Of a DNA stretch of 64,000 bases, positions 12,446-22,313 are shown piece by piece. Position 1 is the first letter of the stretch. Every line of letters begins with the position of its first letter. The stretch is from Protonemura montana (lineage: Eukaryota; Arthropoda; Insecta; Plecoptera; Nemouridae). The stretch covers positions 12,252,001 through 12,316,000 of the forward strand of contig OX387608.1 in NCBI GenBank assembly GCA_947568835.1, given 5' to 3'. The translations under genes were made by a program, and so were the position numbers. A model generated the notes under the pieces. The model was not told where the DNA came from and ran no database searches. It saw only the letters and a program-made list of their open reading frames with translations.

Positions 12446-13322
12446 ATGAACAAAGAAGATCTTCCATCTGACAGCGATGAAAGCGACGTCGATTACAATC
12501 CCTCTGGCGATGACAGCAATCTCCCTTCCGAGGTAGATTCTGACGGGGATGAAGAGGAACCAATTGCACCTGAGGGGGGCGACGGCAAGGGCAAGAGAAA
12601 ACGTAAGCAAAAGGGTGGGAAGAAAAAATTGAAAACCGTTAGCAAGAAAGAAGAGGAAGTTGAAGAAGAGGTTGAAGGACAAAAGGTGTTGTCTGCTGAG
12701 GAGGAGAAAAAGATAACAGATTCACTTTGGTCTGGTAAGTGTTATTGTTTTTTTTATGCAATTTACGTTATGTTTAAAAATGAATTAAATTAATGCTCTC
12801 ATTGTTTCAGATTTCCTGAGCGACGCTAAAAAACCTTCAACACCCGCGTCAAAAGAACCTACGAAAACCACAGAGCCCACAAAAAGCAGCGAAGCCCCAA
12901 AAATTACCACCAAACCAGAAGAGAAAAAAGTGATCGTTACTAAAATTTTCGAATTTGCCGGAGAAGAAGTACACGTCACTAAAGAAGTGGCGGCCGATTC
13001 TATCGAGGCTAGACTGCACACCACAGCAAACCCAACGGCCACTTCCAGTAGGGGTCGCGGACGAGCTCAGCCAGGGGGGCTCAAAGGAATGTCGGCCCTC
13101 CTCGGTCAGTTGGGAAAAAAGGACAAGCTCGGGACTCTTGAGAAATCGAAACTTGACTGGGATAGGTTCAAGCGGACAGAAGGGATAGAAGACGACCTCC
13201 AGACACACAATCGCGGCAAGGAAGGCTATTTAGAGAAACAGGACTTTTTGCAGAGGGCCGATGTTAGACAGTTCGAGATAGAGAAGGACATGAGGACAAC
13301 GACAAAGAGGAGCAATCGGTGA
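12446..13322 (+). CDS. CFDP1: CFDP1 / BCNT / Yeti (Swc5 family) chromatin-remodeler subunit
   Basis: Two exons, 12446-12734 and 12811-13322, give 266 residues. The donor G|GTAAGT and acceptor GTTTCAG split codon 97. The N-terminus is very acidic with an SDESDVDYNP patch, like the H2A-H2B-binding DEF/Y region of Swc5. A Lys/Arg tract follows, then the DSLWSDFLSDA block at the exon junction. FAGEEVHVTKEV lies at about 144-155. The BCNT-C domain covers about 186-262, with TLEKSKLDWDRFK and HNRGKEGYLEK. Length fits the family (human about 299, fly Yeti about 240). Family members act in the nucleus in SRCAP/SWR1-type complexes that exchange H2A.Z. The start ATG has A at -3. AATCG|GTGAGG at 13319 overlaps the stop codon and resembles a splice donor. 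The next gene on this strand is CAS. Confidence 0.95.
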
Positions 13323-13484
13323 GGGAGTGAAGACTAAATGACACGGCGAGCAGTTGATTTTTGCAGCCTACAGTCGTGCTTCAATGGTACAGTATATTTA
13401 TTTTCTAATCAATATATTTCTTGTACTGAACTAACTAACATTAATTTATAATGTTATTTATAAAATCAAGTTCAGTGTGAAACC

Positions 13485-13490
13485 ATTAAA
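13485..13490 (+). promoter_or_regulatory. Possible CFDP1 poly(A) signal (ATTAAA)
   Basis: ATTAAA lies about 165 bp after the CFDP1 stop and is followed within 15 bases by a short TGTGTC stretch. No AATAAA is nearer. The hexamer is common in AT-rich DNA, so this is weak. Confidence 0.3.
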
Positions 13491-13863
13491 CTGTCGCCAA
13501 TGTGTCAAATTATCGACAACGATTATTTCCTAACCGATGTTTCGAACCATCCCATATTATTATCGCCTCATTGTTTAGCTACAATTAACACTTCTTGGTC
13601 TTGAGTCAGTACTGCACAGAAGTTGGACCAGCTACGAAGGACACACTTTGAGACGTTACAGAAACAGCTGAAGCTATTGGGTTACCAAAATGTGTTCACC
13701 CAAAACTGTAGTAAAAACGCGAAAGACGTCAGAAGTGCGTTACGCATTTGTCGCCCTTTTCTGCGTGCGATGGGTTTAGTTTATTTTCGACGGTCTAGCG
13801 AGTTGGATTGGCTTCCAAGTTTTGCGAATTTCTAGGTGTGAGTGGAACTTTGCGTCGTGGAAT

Positions 13864-13965
13864 ATGGAGGTGGAGGAGATTTACTTCTTGAACCCGTTGC
13901 AGCCGAATGAGATTTACAGCACAAGCAGTTCGAAGGCGAGCAAAGGACGACTCTTGAAGTCGGCG
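13864..13965 (+). CDS. Candidate alternative first coding exon of the CAS gene (1a)
   Basis: ATG in good context (A at -3, G at +4) opens 34 codons starting MEVEEIYFLNPLQPNE and ending LLKSA. A strong donor GCG|GTAAGTGA follows. It is the first ATG in its frame and the exon ends in phase 0, which matches the phase of the CAS SH3 exon at 41820. It lies about 540 bp after the CFDP1 stop, where an upstream promoter of the next gene would be expected. I do not recognise the peptide, and a separate small gene or a chance frame cannot be excluded. No matching core promoter was found. Confidence 0.35.
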
Positions 13966-16221
13966 GTAAGTGATGATAAATTGACCAATTTAGCAAAAAC
14001 TGCGTTTCACGTTGAACTTAATGCAATTACGTTCATCTACTGTGCTTGTTCGACAAGCTGGTGGTAGGTACATTATCTATTTTCGATTTGATGGTAAACT
14101 ACTGGGATAAATATTCAATGGGAATGTTTGAATAGCCGTTAAATGAAGTCCAAAATTATGGTGATTACAGGGATGAATTTCGTTAATAAACGAAAAATAC
14201 GTCCTGAATTTTTGGAGCATGTTTTCACCAAAATCGTTTGAAAATACCGCGAATACCTCCTAGCTGGAGCCAGTTTGAGTTTCAAAATTACAAATTTATC
14301 AAATGTTCCAAAACCGATTTCCGATCTACACTATGGTTCACCCGGACATAAATTCTTGTTTCTGTCAAGAATTTAAAAACGCACCCAAAAATACATATAA
14401 ATTTCTTTCAAAGTTTTCTGTATTCGTCTAATTTCTTAGGCATCTTAGATATTTCTTAGATTAGATATTTCTTAGATATCCATCTGCTTCTTTCTAAATT
14501 TGCGTCCTGCTCTAACTACACATATGGCAAAAACAGTAAGAGTAGGTAATAATTTCGATCATTGCAGTAAGTTCAACTGGTAGCACGCAATAGGTGTTGC
14601 TTCCAAGCAATGCGGGTTAGTATTAACTTTTCTGCAGGCGAACGTGGACGAAAAGGTAATGAAAATCAATAACGCAGAACAAAGCGAAATTTGCAACGAA
14701 GGAGCGAGAGGGAGATATGAGGGTAATAATTTTTAATAGGTCGAACGGGAGACATCGATTACCCGTTTTAGCGCTGCAATTAAAAGTTGAATCAAAGTTT
14801 ATTTTCGGCGCCGCGAGAGGGTTTTCAAGCGCCGTCAGCGACGAGGGTTGTAAAATATAATGAGCAAAGTTTCAACAGTTGATTATTTTCATGCCATCAA
14901 AATTCTGATATCAAAATGAAAAGTTAAATGAATGTATTACATTTATTGTTCGTTAGTTTCTGCATGACGTAAAACTGACAAACAGGTTTTACTTCTTAGA
15001 AATCACTCTTAGTCAATAATCCGCCAATGTCTGCGTAACTATTCTTAGTCTTTAACAAAAACTATTGAAGAATCACAGACGATTCTAGTTAGAAAAAAAA
15101 ATTGAATAAAAATATTTGAAATAACTGAGGAAGCTAGGCGCCGTTCGTCTGCCTTTCGACGGAACACGTTCGACCCTCGACATGCCCATTTATAGCGGCT
15201 GAACTTCAGCGCAGGCTACTGGTTGAAAACATGCGCGGGTCCAACTATAATACCATTGTTCTGACACTCATATGCCCCAGCTTGGCATACGATCGTACCA
15301 CTAGCGAATTCTTCGACAACCAAAATACCACAACAACTATCATTAGCTAATGTCACGATGTCCAATGTGAAATAATTGACTCAATATGACTCATCTGGTC
15401 ACTGATTTCAAAAAAACAGCCTTTAAAATAGAGATTTTTAGGATTGTTTTACAATTACGTTCAAGAATGCAGAGTAAACTAGTAATTACTGCTGTTTAAA
15501 TCTGAAAAAGTACCTAGAAACAACTGAAAAAATGACGTTTTTTAAATTTGAGGGAATTCCTAATGATCGGATATTTTTCTGAGTAGTGTGTGGATTATGT
15601 ATGAGTCATCTAATGTAAAACAATAGGCCCGAGCTTGCTTTTAAGGTCATCAAGAGTGACCTCTGGATATTTCACCGAAACCGTGTTCGATAATATTGTA
15701 GATTTTTTTTAAGGGACTGGTCAGTTATGCAGTGAAATGGGCTATCTTCTGGGAGGATTCATTTTAAGAGTGAAAGGATGGCTGTATTTAAAATTAATTA
15801 TATGTGCTTAAACTGCCGTAACTCTCACTAAATACATGGCTATTTGAAATGCAGGTAGTGCCGACTAGAACTATGGCGCCAGACTCTTAGGAAATTGAGG
15901 AAATATCTCTTTTACGTTCTTGTGTATGAGATTTTTGTGGAGATATGAGAAAAAATGTACATTGCTTTTCGGTAAAAGAAGTCCTTAGTTAAAATTCATG
16001 AGAAGAATATTTGTTGTAAACTCGTACACTAGCTGGCAATGTGATATTTAAGGTTTGAAAATCATATGTTTTGTAGAAGTACCGTACATCTATGGATTTG
16101 TTTGCAGGCAAGAAAATGGGTCTAAATAGCTTTTAAATACGTGATCATAATAAAACTAAGACTGAACGCGTTCAAATGATTTATTCACCTGAGGCTGGAT
16201 CAACAAATCGAAGTTTAAGTT
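13966..16221. other. Noncoding DNA (intronic if exon 1a is real)
   Basis: AT-rich, with no recognised gene or repeat family. A short ATTTCTTAGAT microduplication is present near 14445-14480. Confidence 0.5.
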
Positions 16222-16381
16222 TTGGAAAAGAAGCTAGACTGGAAATATGTGCAAGCAATCCTGGAAGCGATCCTGGGACTATCCTATTATCGGTTGGCTG
16301 CTCTAGCAACTGAGCTATTCGGGCACCAAGGTTCCAGTCTCGCGGAGAGGGATAAGGGATCAGGGGGAAGAGTTTAAGAGT
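16222..16381 (-). mobile_element. tRNA-derived SINE T, copy 1
   Basis: On the minus strand, AATAGCTCAGTTGCTAGAGC is a good pol III A box, followed at tRNA-like spacing by a diverged B box (CAGGATCGCTTCC). The upstream block (GATAAGGGAT in either copy) and the downstream block AGCTAGACTG are shared with the copy at 24829. It cannot be a functional tRNA: the T arm does not pair well. Confidence 0.65.
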
Positions 16382-18378
16382 TGAAGCTTTGCGACCAAAG
16401 GTTTGGAGCAAGGAGCCTGGAACCTAGTTCTTCTGTTTTGCAAAACAACAAAACTTAAAAACAGAAGAAAGATTTCCCAGCCTCCTTGGTTTGGAAGTAG
16501 CATTGTTATCACCGTGGCAAAAACACCTGAAAATCTGTAAACACTGCGTGTGATTGGCTGATTATTTTTAATCAGAATATCAGATATCTTTAATTTTATC
16601 TTCAAACATCTGAATGTCCAATATAACAATGGGATTTAATTTCAAAAACAGAAAAGAGAGTTCATAAAACAATGTCTATAACGGGGAAATTAGTCCTAGA
16701 TAATTTTCATTGAAATATTGATAAAGTTTAAAGAGTTTTATTTCCTTTGCGAATCTTAGCAGTGAAAATAGCTAATTATTCAGGACATAAAATTATCTGC
16801 CATTAGGCGAAAATTTTCTGATTAATAATTTTGCTAATTGCGGAAGTGAAACGTGGGAAAATGTCTCATCCCCATGAGCGCGGAAATTAATTTCTTCTCC
16901 TCCGGGACTTTTGTGAGCGGCATTTCCACCAGCGTCGTGATTTTACGAAGCAGATATTTATTTTTCCTCTCGGATCTCAGTCAGCCGCTGCTTTTCCGTT
17001 TTATAACTAGAGTCTAATTCATAGTTCAACTAGCGGGCAACGCGACATTTATGAATGAAAATTAATTAATTGGCATGAATCAGCTTCAATTGACCGTCAT
17101 CACAGATACAAAAACATTTACGAATCATTCCTTGTACTAGCGCCATTCATCAAGAATCTATTTTCAGAGGAAAAATCATCGTGACCACCATCTTTCTATT
17201 CATCTTAATTCCTTGCAATTCTGAGAAGAGGTTTTATACGTTTTCTTCTTGTGCACAGCGCTTTCTGTATGGATGAATTTTCCGAAATAAGATGAAAATT
17301 TTACGTTGCAAGATCGGACGATTTTATTTATAGCTTGTCAGTTCTGTTCAAGTTTATTCGCTCGCAGGGAAAAGCTGGATGAAAATAGAAAAGTGCACGT
17401 AATACAGCTGAAAATATACTCTGAAGCATAAAATTATTGCATGAAATTGAAAAACGACTGAAAATAAAGTAATTTTCTATACGAGGTAGTGGATAACAAA
17501 GCTATACGTTTCAAAATAAGGTCACAAAAAAGAAGCCTTGAACGTCATTCGGTTTGCACCCAGTAGAAATGTTGATAGCCCATGCTTCTGCCGCAGTTTT
17601 GTCAGAGCGTTGAAGGTAGAAATTTGAAAAGTAACTTTGGGTTTATGGAACTGAGATTTTTGGCAGTCTGAGTCCTAGCGCTAATGTTAAACTGCGTCAA
17701 CAAAATCTTTTCCTATCATCGTTAGTTAGCTTTTGGAATGATTTCAAGTTAAACCATTGGTAGAGAACATTTTAACCAATAGCTACCGAGTTACAGGAAC
17801 CTCCGTTTCTTAGCGCGATTAAAGCTATCACCAAGCGACCTTAAAAAGTCACCGACCATATTAATCATAATACATTTCCTCAGCATTGAAAGCAAAAAGG
17901 AAGGGTGTGTTTTTACAGAAAAAGCAAAACAAAATTAGGCCAAGTCGCTATTAGATATATATCTTCACAGCAGTTAGAGTTTTCAGAATGATTTCAAGAT
18001 GGCTGACTTGACAAAAACTTGTGACATTTGATATTATGTACAAAACGTCAAGCTCGACGGCTTGCTCTGACGTACGGAGAATACGTCAGAGGAGCATTAA
18101 AACGCATTTGTATCAACACGCTATAATTACCAATGTCAATGGAGTATGGATGGATTTGCTTTGTATAAAATCATAAAAACAAATAACTGTTACATAGACG
18201 AATCACCTTGAAAACGTCTACAGAACACCGTGTTGTGAGAAATTACTTTGAAGCATATTTAGTAATCGTCTTGCTATTGAAAGAAATGTGTCGGAAAAAT
18301 CAATCGGTATCATAAATATACACAAACCGAAAAGATCAATTTTACAATTTTTGTGTAGGATTTTAATTCCTCTGCTTA
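16382..18378. other. Noncoding DNA, nothing recognised
   Basis: AT-rich, with no supported gene, tandem repeat or known family of this window. Confidence 0.5.
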
Positions 18379-18505
18379 GAGGAAATAGGGCGGCTGTAAG
18401 TGCCATCGGGTGGCACCTACCGTTACCACGTGTTGCCGGCTCGTTTGTTCGGCAGAAAGTTTAACATTAACGCTGGCCATATCTGACTGTACATATAAAC
18501 TCAAT
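18379..18505 (+). mobile_element. Interspersed repeat R, copy 1 (3' part)
   Basis: Carries the family's most conserved block: GCCATCGGGTGGCACCTACC, then GTTGCCGGCTCGTTTG, then GTTTAACATTAACGCTGGCC. The same order occurs at 20041, 32841, 36830 and 50305. The 5' half is missing or too diverged to see. Confidence 0.75.
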
Positions 18506-18575
18506 GCAATTTATTTCAAATTTACTATTTGCACGACTCTTACACTGTCGTTGGTGTGTACGGGAGAGGGGGTGA

Positions 18576-18590
18576 GGGGGGGGGGGGGGG
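18576..18590 (+). repeat. Run of 15 G
   Basis: Uninterrupted G homopolymer preceded by other G-rich triplets. It could form a G-quadruplex, or it may be a sequencing-length artefact. Confidence 0.8.
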
Positions 18591-19491
18591 AGGAATTTGG
18601 AAATGAACTAATTCTGTTTCAGCTCTAGTTAGTTATTAATCACGACTATCAGTTTCAAAAATATCTCTAACAAATTATTAAAACTATTAATTAGTGCTTA
18701 AATTACACTGAAATTCTATCAACTAGTCAATTTTTATCAAATTATTGGAGTCTACTAGACTAATTTCTTTGGATTTTACTCTTTTCTTCAAATTATTTTG
18801 GTAATTTATAAAGCTGCTACATGCAAACAATATAAATATGTTCTTTTTTAATTAATTAAACTTCAGAGTAGCTCTCGATAAGATCTTTTCGTTGGTAGAA
18901 AATTATCAGCGGGTGCACTGCTAATTTATCATGACAAAAAATGCAACAGCGAGAAGCAATCACGTGGTCAAGACAACTCAAAATAAAATCACTCTCCATA
19001 TCAACTCAATAAAGCAAAACTGTAACGATATATTTAATAAAACGATCGCTAGTCAAGTGACACATTTGTCGCAGATGGGTTTATGATTTTAATAAGTCAA
19101 TTGGGGCTATCAAATAACGCACCACACGCAGCTGGCTCGGATTAATGCTTCCACATAATGTATAAGTAATCACATGCTGGTGCATGCGCATGGTGTGAAA
19201 GTGCAAGTGTGATATGCATGTGCAATTCGCATGCACAACTGCAAGTGCAAGGTGTTGTTTAGCCTGGTAATCTCATGTGATCGCGTTCGTGTACATGGCA
19301 TTAGAGGTGGTGAAGTAATTTGGTTTATAACGAGTTAGAATCGCGGTGCTGATGTCAAGGGGGTTGTAACCGTTTCCATCTTCTTTGTCTGGAGGATCCA
19401 GGAAGAAAACCATATTTTTTATTCTTTAATTGGGGTTGGTTAAAACTGTTCCAGCATCTAAAAAAAATCTGTTTTTGTGTAAAGACAGATC

Positions 19492-19757
19492 GTAGTTCAG
19501 TAGCCTTAACAGATTGAAGAAATTTGGAAACCACAGCTGCTACAAAAACGCAGATTTTTTTCTGTCTCCACCGGGAAAACGCCCTGAACATACTCTTTTA
19601 CAACGCGTTTAACTAGAAGACAAAATAATATGTATGATTTTGAAATGAGTCAATCTGTTGCCAATAGTGTGATGAGTCGTCTAGTTTTTGTTGTGTCGCG
19701 ATCGGACAAATGGTTTGGCCGATTAGTTGTATCCAGTAAGCCTAGGTACAGACCAGA
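19492..19757 (+). mobile_element. Interspersed repeat S, copy 1
   Basis: Shares CAATCTGTTGCCAATAGTGT, GTGATGAGT and GGCCGATTAGTTGTATCC, in the same order and spacing, with 23952-24212. It also shares the upstream CCACAGCTGCTA block. No coding potential and no clear terminal structure. Confidence 0.7.
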
Positions 19758-19788
19758 GTAAGCACCCGATACAACAACCTTAAAATTT

Positions 19789-20014
19789 AGGATGAACTCT
19801 TATTTAAATTGCAAACGCTTGCAATGCGCGGGGTATTTTATTATTAACAACACTATAACCGTCTCAAAAATTGATGCCCAGACGCGGACTCGAAGCCAGT
19901 GTCCAGATAGCTCAATGGTTCAGAGCAACACCCGCGAAAGGTGGAGATCGGAGTTCGAGTCAGCGTATGGGCATCAATTTTTGAGACGGTTATAGTGTTG
20001 TTAATAATAAAAAG
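19789..20014 (+). mobile_element. Foldback tRNA-like SINE P, copy 1
   Basis: Flanked by an exact 11-bp direct repeat CCTTAAAATTT (19778-19788 and 20015-20025). Inside, a perfect 45-bp inverted repeat (19836-19880 against 19968-20012) encloses an 87-bp spacer. The spacer holds a tRNA-like unit with A box TAGCTCAATGG and B box GAGTTCGAGTC, and a CACC/GGTG anticodon-type stem between them. The right end is A-rich. The left end begins AGGATGAACTCTTATTTAAA, as in copies 2 and 3. Compared with copy 3, most of the antisense tRNA half is deleted. Confidence 0.85.
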
Positions 20015-20040
20015 CCTTAAAATTTCTTCGCAAAATTTAC

Positions 20041-20345
20041 CGACAAAATTGGAGGTTGCCTAGAGATGGAGTCACCGTCGTTTCGAGTGTTAAGATATTT
20101 AATTAATTAATTTCTCGCAGATTACTCGCATTTGAGACTGGTTTACGTTCAATTAAACTGTTTTAACGCTAACCTCGACGATTGATAAACACGTATCGAT
20201 ATTCTATGTCGTAATTATTTAATTTGAAAGATGTGTTAAATGGGACGACCTCAAGCGCTATCGTGTGGCGCCTACCGTTATCACGCGTGACCGGCTCGTT
20301 TGCTCAGCAGAAATATTGGCCCTCTGACTACACCTGTAAACTCTA
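20041..20345 (+). mobile_element. Interspersed repeat R, copy 2
   Basis: Contains the family's central block (TTTCTCGCAGATTACTCGCA, GAGACTGGTTTACG, ATTGATAAACACGTATCGAT) and the 3' block with GACCGGCTCGTTTGCTCAGC. It starts just after P copy 1. Confidence 0.8.
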
Positions 20346-21976
20346 TGTTTTTACAATACAAAAAAGGCAGGAACAGAAAATGCTGAAAAGCTTATTGTAA
20401 ATTTGAGATCACTAAAAACGTGACGCCATTGAGCAGAGATACACTATAAACTCCATGGTTTAACATTAGTGCTGTTTAACTAGAAATTAAACGATGAAAT
20501 CATTTGTTGTCTTTTGTAGTCATCGTTTACACTTCCACGATTTGACAGAATTTTCTAAGATGTGTCAGCTAAGAGCATTGGATTTTTTTGTGTCCAAAGG
20601 TAGTTTGATAAAAATGTTCAAATGATTTATTTTACATAATTCCCATGAAAAGTCATAAAAGCACGGGTCGTACCTACCTTACCCCTAAATAAAATAAAAA
20701 AACTGGGGTCTTAAATTTGAGCCACAAAATGTTTATGTTGGCTATGCCTGTCGTATAACATTCAGCAATACATAAAAGCTGTAACAAGTGAACGGTATAC
20801 ATACGGATCAAAAACATTACCCAATTGCCACGATTTTCGACCATTTTTAGCAATATTAAACAAGTTTATTTTTTTGCATTTTTTTGCATTTTTGTACTAT
20901 GAAAAATATGTTTTGTTCATAGTTGGTTTTGGTATAAAATATGAAAAGCGTATGTTTTATTAGAACCACCAATATCATAGCCAACTTGACAAATTTTTTG
21001 CAATGAAAACTCCTCCAACCAGAAATTGATGAGAAATTGGTTGTAAACTCTCATAAAAAATAGACTATAGATGTTCATATTTGCTCACGAAATCCAACGG
21101 GACCGAAAATACGATTGTAATACGAATATCTGTAGAATCCTTTGACGAAATTGGGGAAACTAACAAAAAACAATTTTAATCAAATCAAAGTAGCACCAAA
21201 TTTTTGAACTTTACAGTGCCCGACAAATTTAGTTCCATATATCCATACTATTTTTATTTGGTAACAAATGACACATCATTCACTTTACAGCATTACCTAT
21301 TTTTTACATCATAAGACATGATATCTTATCATATCAAAAAAGAGATAGGCTTATTCTACTACCCAGGCAATTTGACACTGCTTAAAACGACTCTAGACGC
21401 AGTAGCTCATAACTAACCAAACCCGAAAATAATCTGTAGTCAATTAACGTCAATTTGCAATCACAAGTCAGTTACTTTTAAACTTTTATCATAGAAAAAA
21501 AAACACACCTTTAATTCACCTAACCATTCTTTTTTTATTCTTAGCCCCAATTTCAACTCAAACGAGTAGATTTATAGATCAAAAATGACTTCGGGGGGTA
21601 ATTCCATAGAAAACAACAGTGGTTTCACTAGAAGGTTCTAGTTGCCTTAAATCTGCCAATTTCTGAGTCTCCGTAAAAAAAATCCGAAATAAGAGCCCAC
21701 ATTTTCAACTTCACCTTAAAGAGTTAAAACAACTTCCACAACCATGCGGTAAAATTCGGATGTTTATGTCAGTTCAACACTGAATTACTTCCAGAAAACC
21801 ATAAAAAAGTGTCCAAAATTCTACACCAGGGCGACCCCAAAGGGTCTAAACGCGGCCCTCTTCCTCAAACGTTGATCGCGGTCTAGAGTGACATGTTTGG
21901 AACGGCTAGTAGTTACCGACAGCCCAAGATATAGACCGGCGTCGCTTGTGGCTGAACGAGCGGCAGCTCTTTGAGT
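20346..21976. other. Noncoding DNA upstream of the CAS 1b promoter
   Basis: AT-rich up to about 21830, then rises in CG content towards the predicted promoter. No gene or known repeat is seen. Confidence 0.5.
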
Positions 21977-22011
21977 TCAGTCAGCTTCGAGCAGCCGAAG
22001 AGAGCGGTCGT
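21977..22011 (+). promoter_or_regulatory. Inr + DPE core promoter for CAS exon 1b
   Basis: TCAGTC at 21977-21982 is a perfect insect initiator (TCAKTY) with +1 at A21979. GGTCGT at 22006-22011 is a perfect DPE (RGWYVT) starting at exactly +28, and G is present at +24. No TATA box lies at -30. The surrounding 200 bp are richer in CG than the flanks. This places the start of a 311-nt leader ahead of the ATG at 22290. Two exact motifs at fixed spacing make chance unlikely, but no transcript data are available. Confidence 0.6.
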
Positions 22012-22092
22012 CTGTGTTGAGACAGCTCCCTGAAATCGCAACCCCTAGCTTATATCACCCCCTAAAATTGTCTGCAACGCTGTGTAGCTGCA

Positions 22093-22182
22093 ATGTGGGC
22101 AGTAGTGATGTATTTATTGCACGTGTGAACAGAAAAGGGTTTTAAGTTCGATTTTTTTTTGTGTGAAATGGGGCGTAAGTGA
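22093..22182 (+). promoter_or_regulatory. Two short upstream ORFs in the CAS 1b leader
   Basis: ATG at 22093 opens an 11-codon frame closed by TGA at 22126-22128. ATG at 22168 opens a 4-codon frame (MGRK) closed at 22182. Both precede the predicted start at 22290 and could lower translation of this isoform. GTAAGT at 22175 also looks like an alternative splice donor that would bypass the 22290 start. Confidence 0.4.
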
Positions 22183-22289
22183 CAGTTCGTGAGTCCCGGT
22201 TATTTTGACGTGTGTGCCAGTGAGTGGGTTTTTTGCTTCGAATTTTAAATACTATATTCGTGTGACAGTTTATTTTTTGTTGATACACA

Positions 22290-22313
22290 ATGCCACAGCT
22301 TCAAGAATCGCAG
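22290..22313 (+). CDS. Candidate first coding exon of the CAS gene (1b)
   Basis: ATG with A at -3 opens eight codons, MPQLQESQ, ending at CAG|GTAAAG in phase 0. Spliced to 41820 it gives MPQLQESQ-SCVARALYDN. Vertebrate CAS genes have the same design: a tiny first coding exon (MNHL in p130Cas, MKYK in NEDD9) joined just before the xxxAxALYDN of the SH3 domain. It lies 311 nt downstream of an Inr+DPE match. The peptide is too short to identify by itself, so the call rests on phase, position and promoter. Confidence 0.6.
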
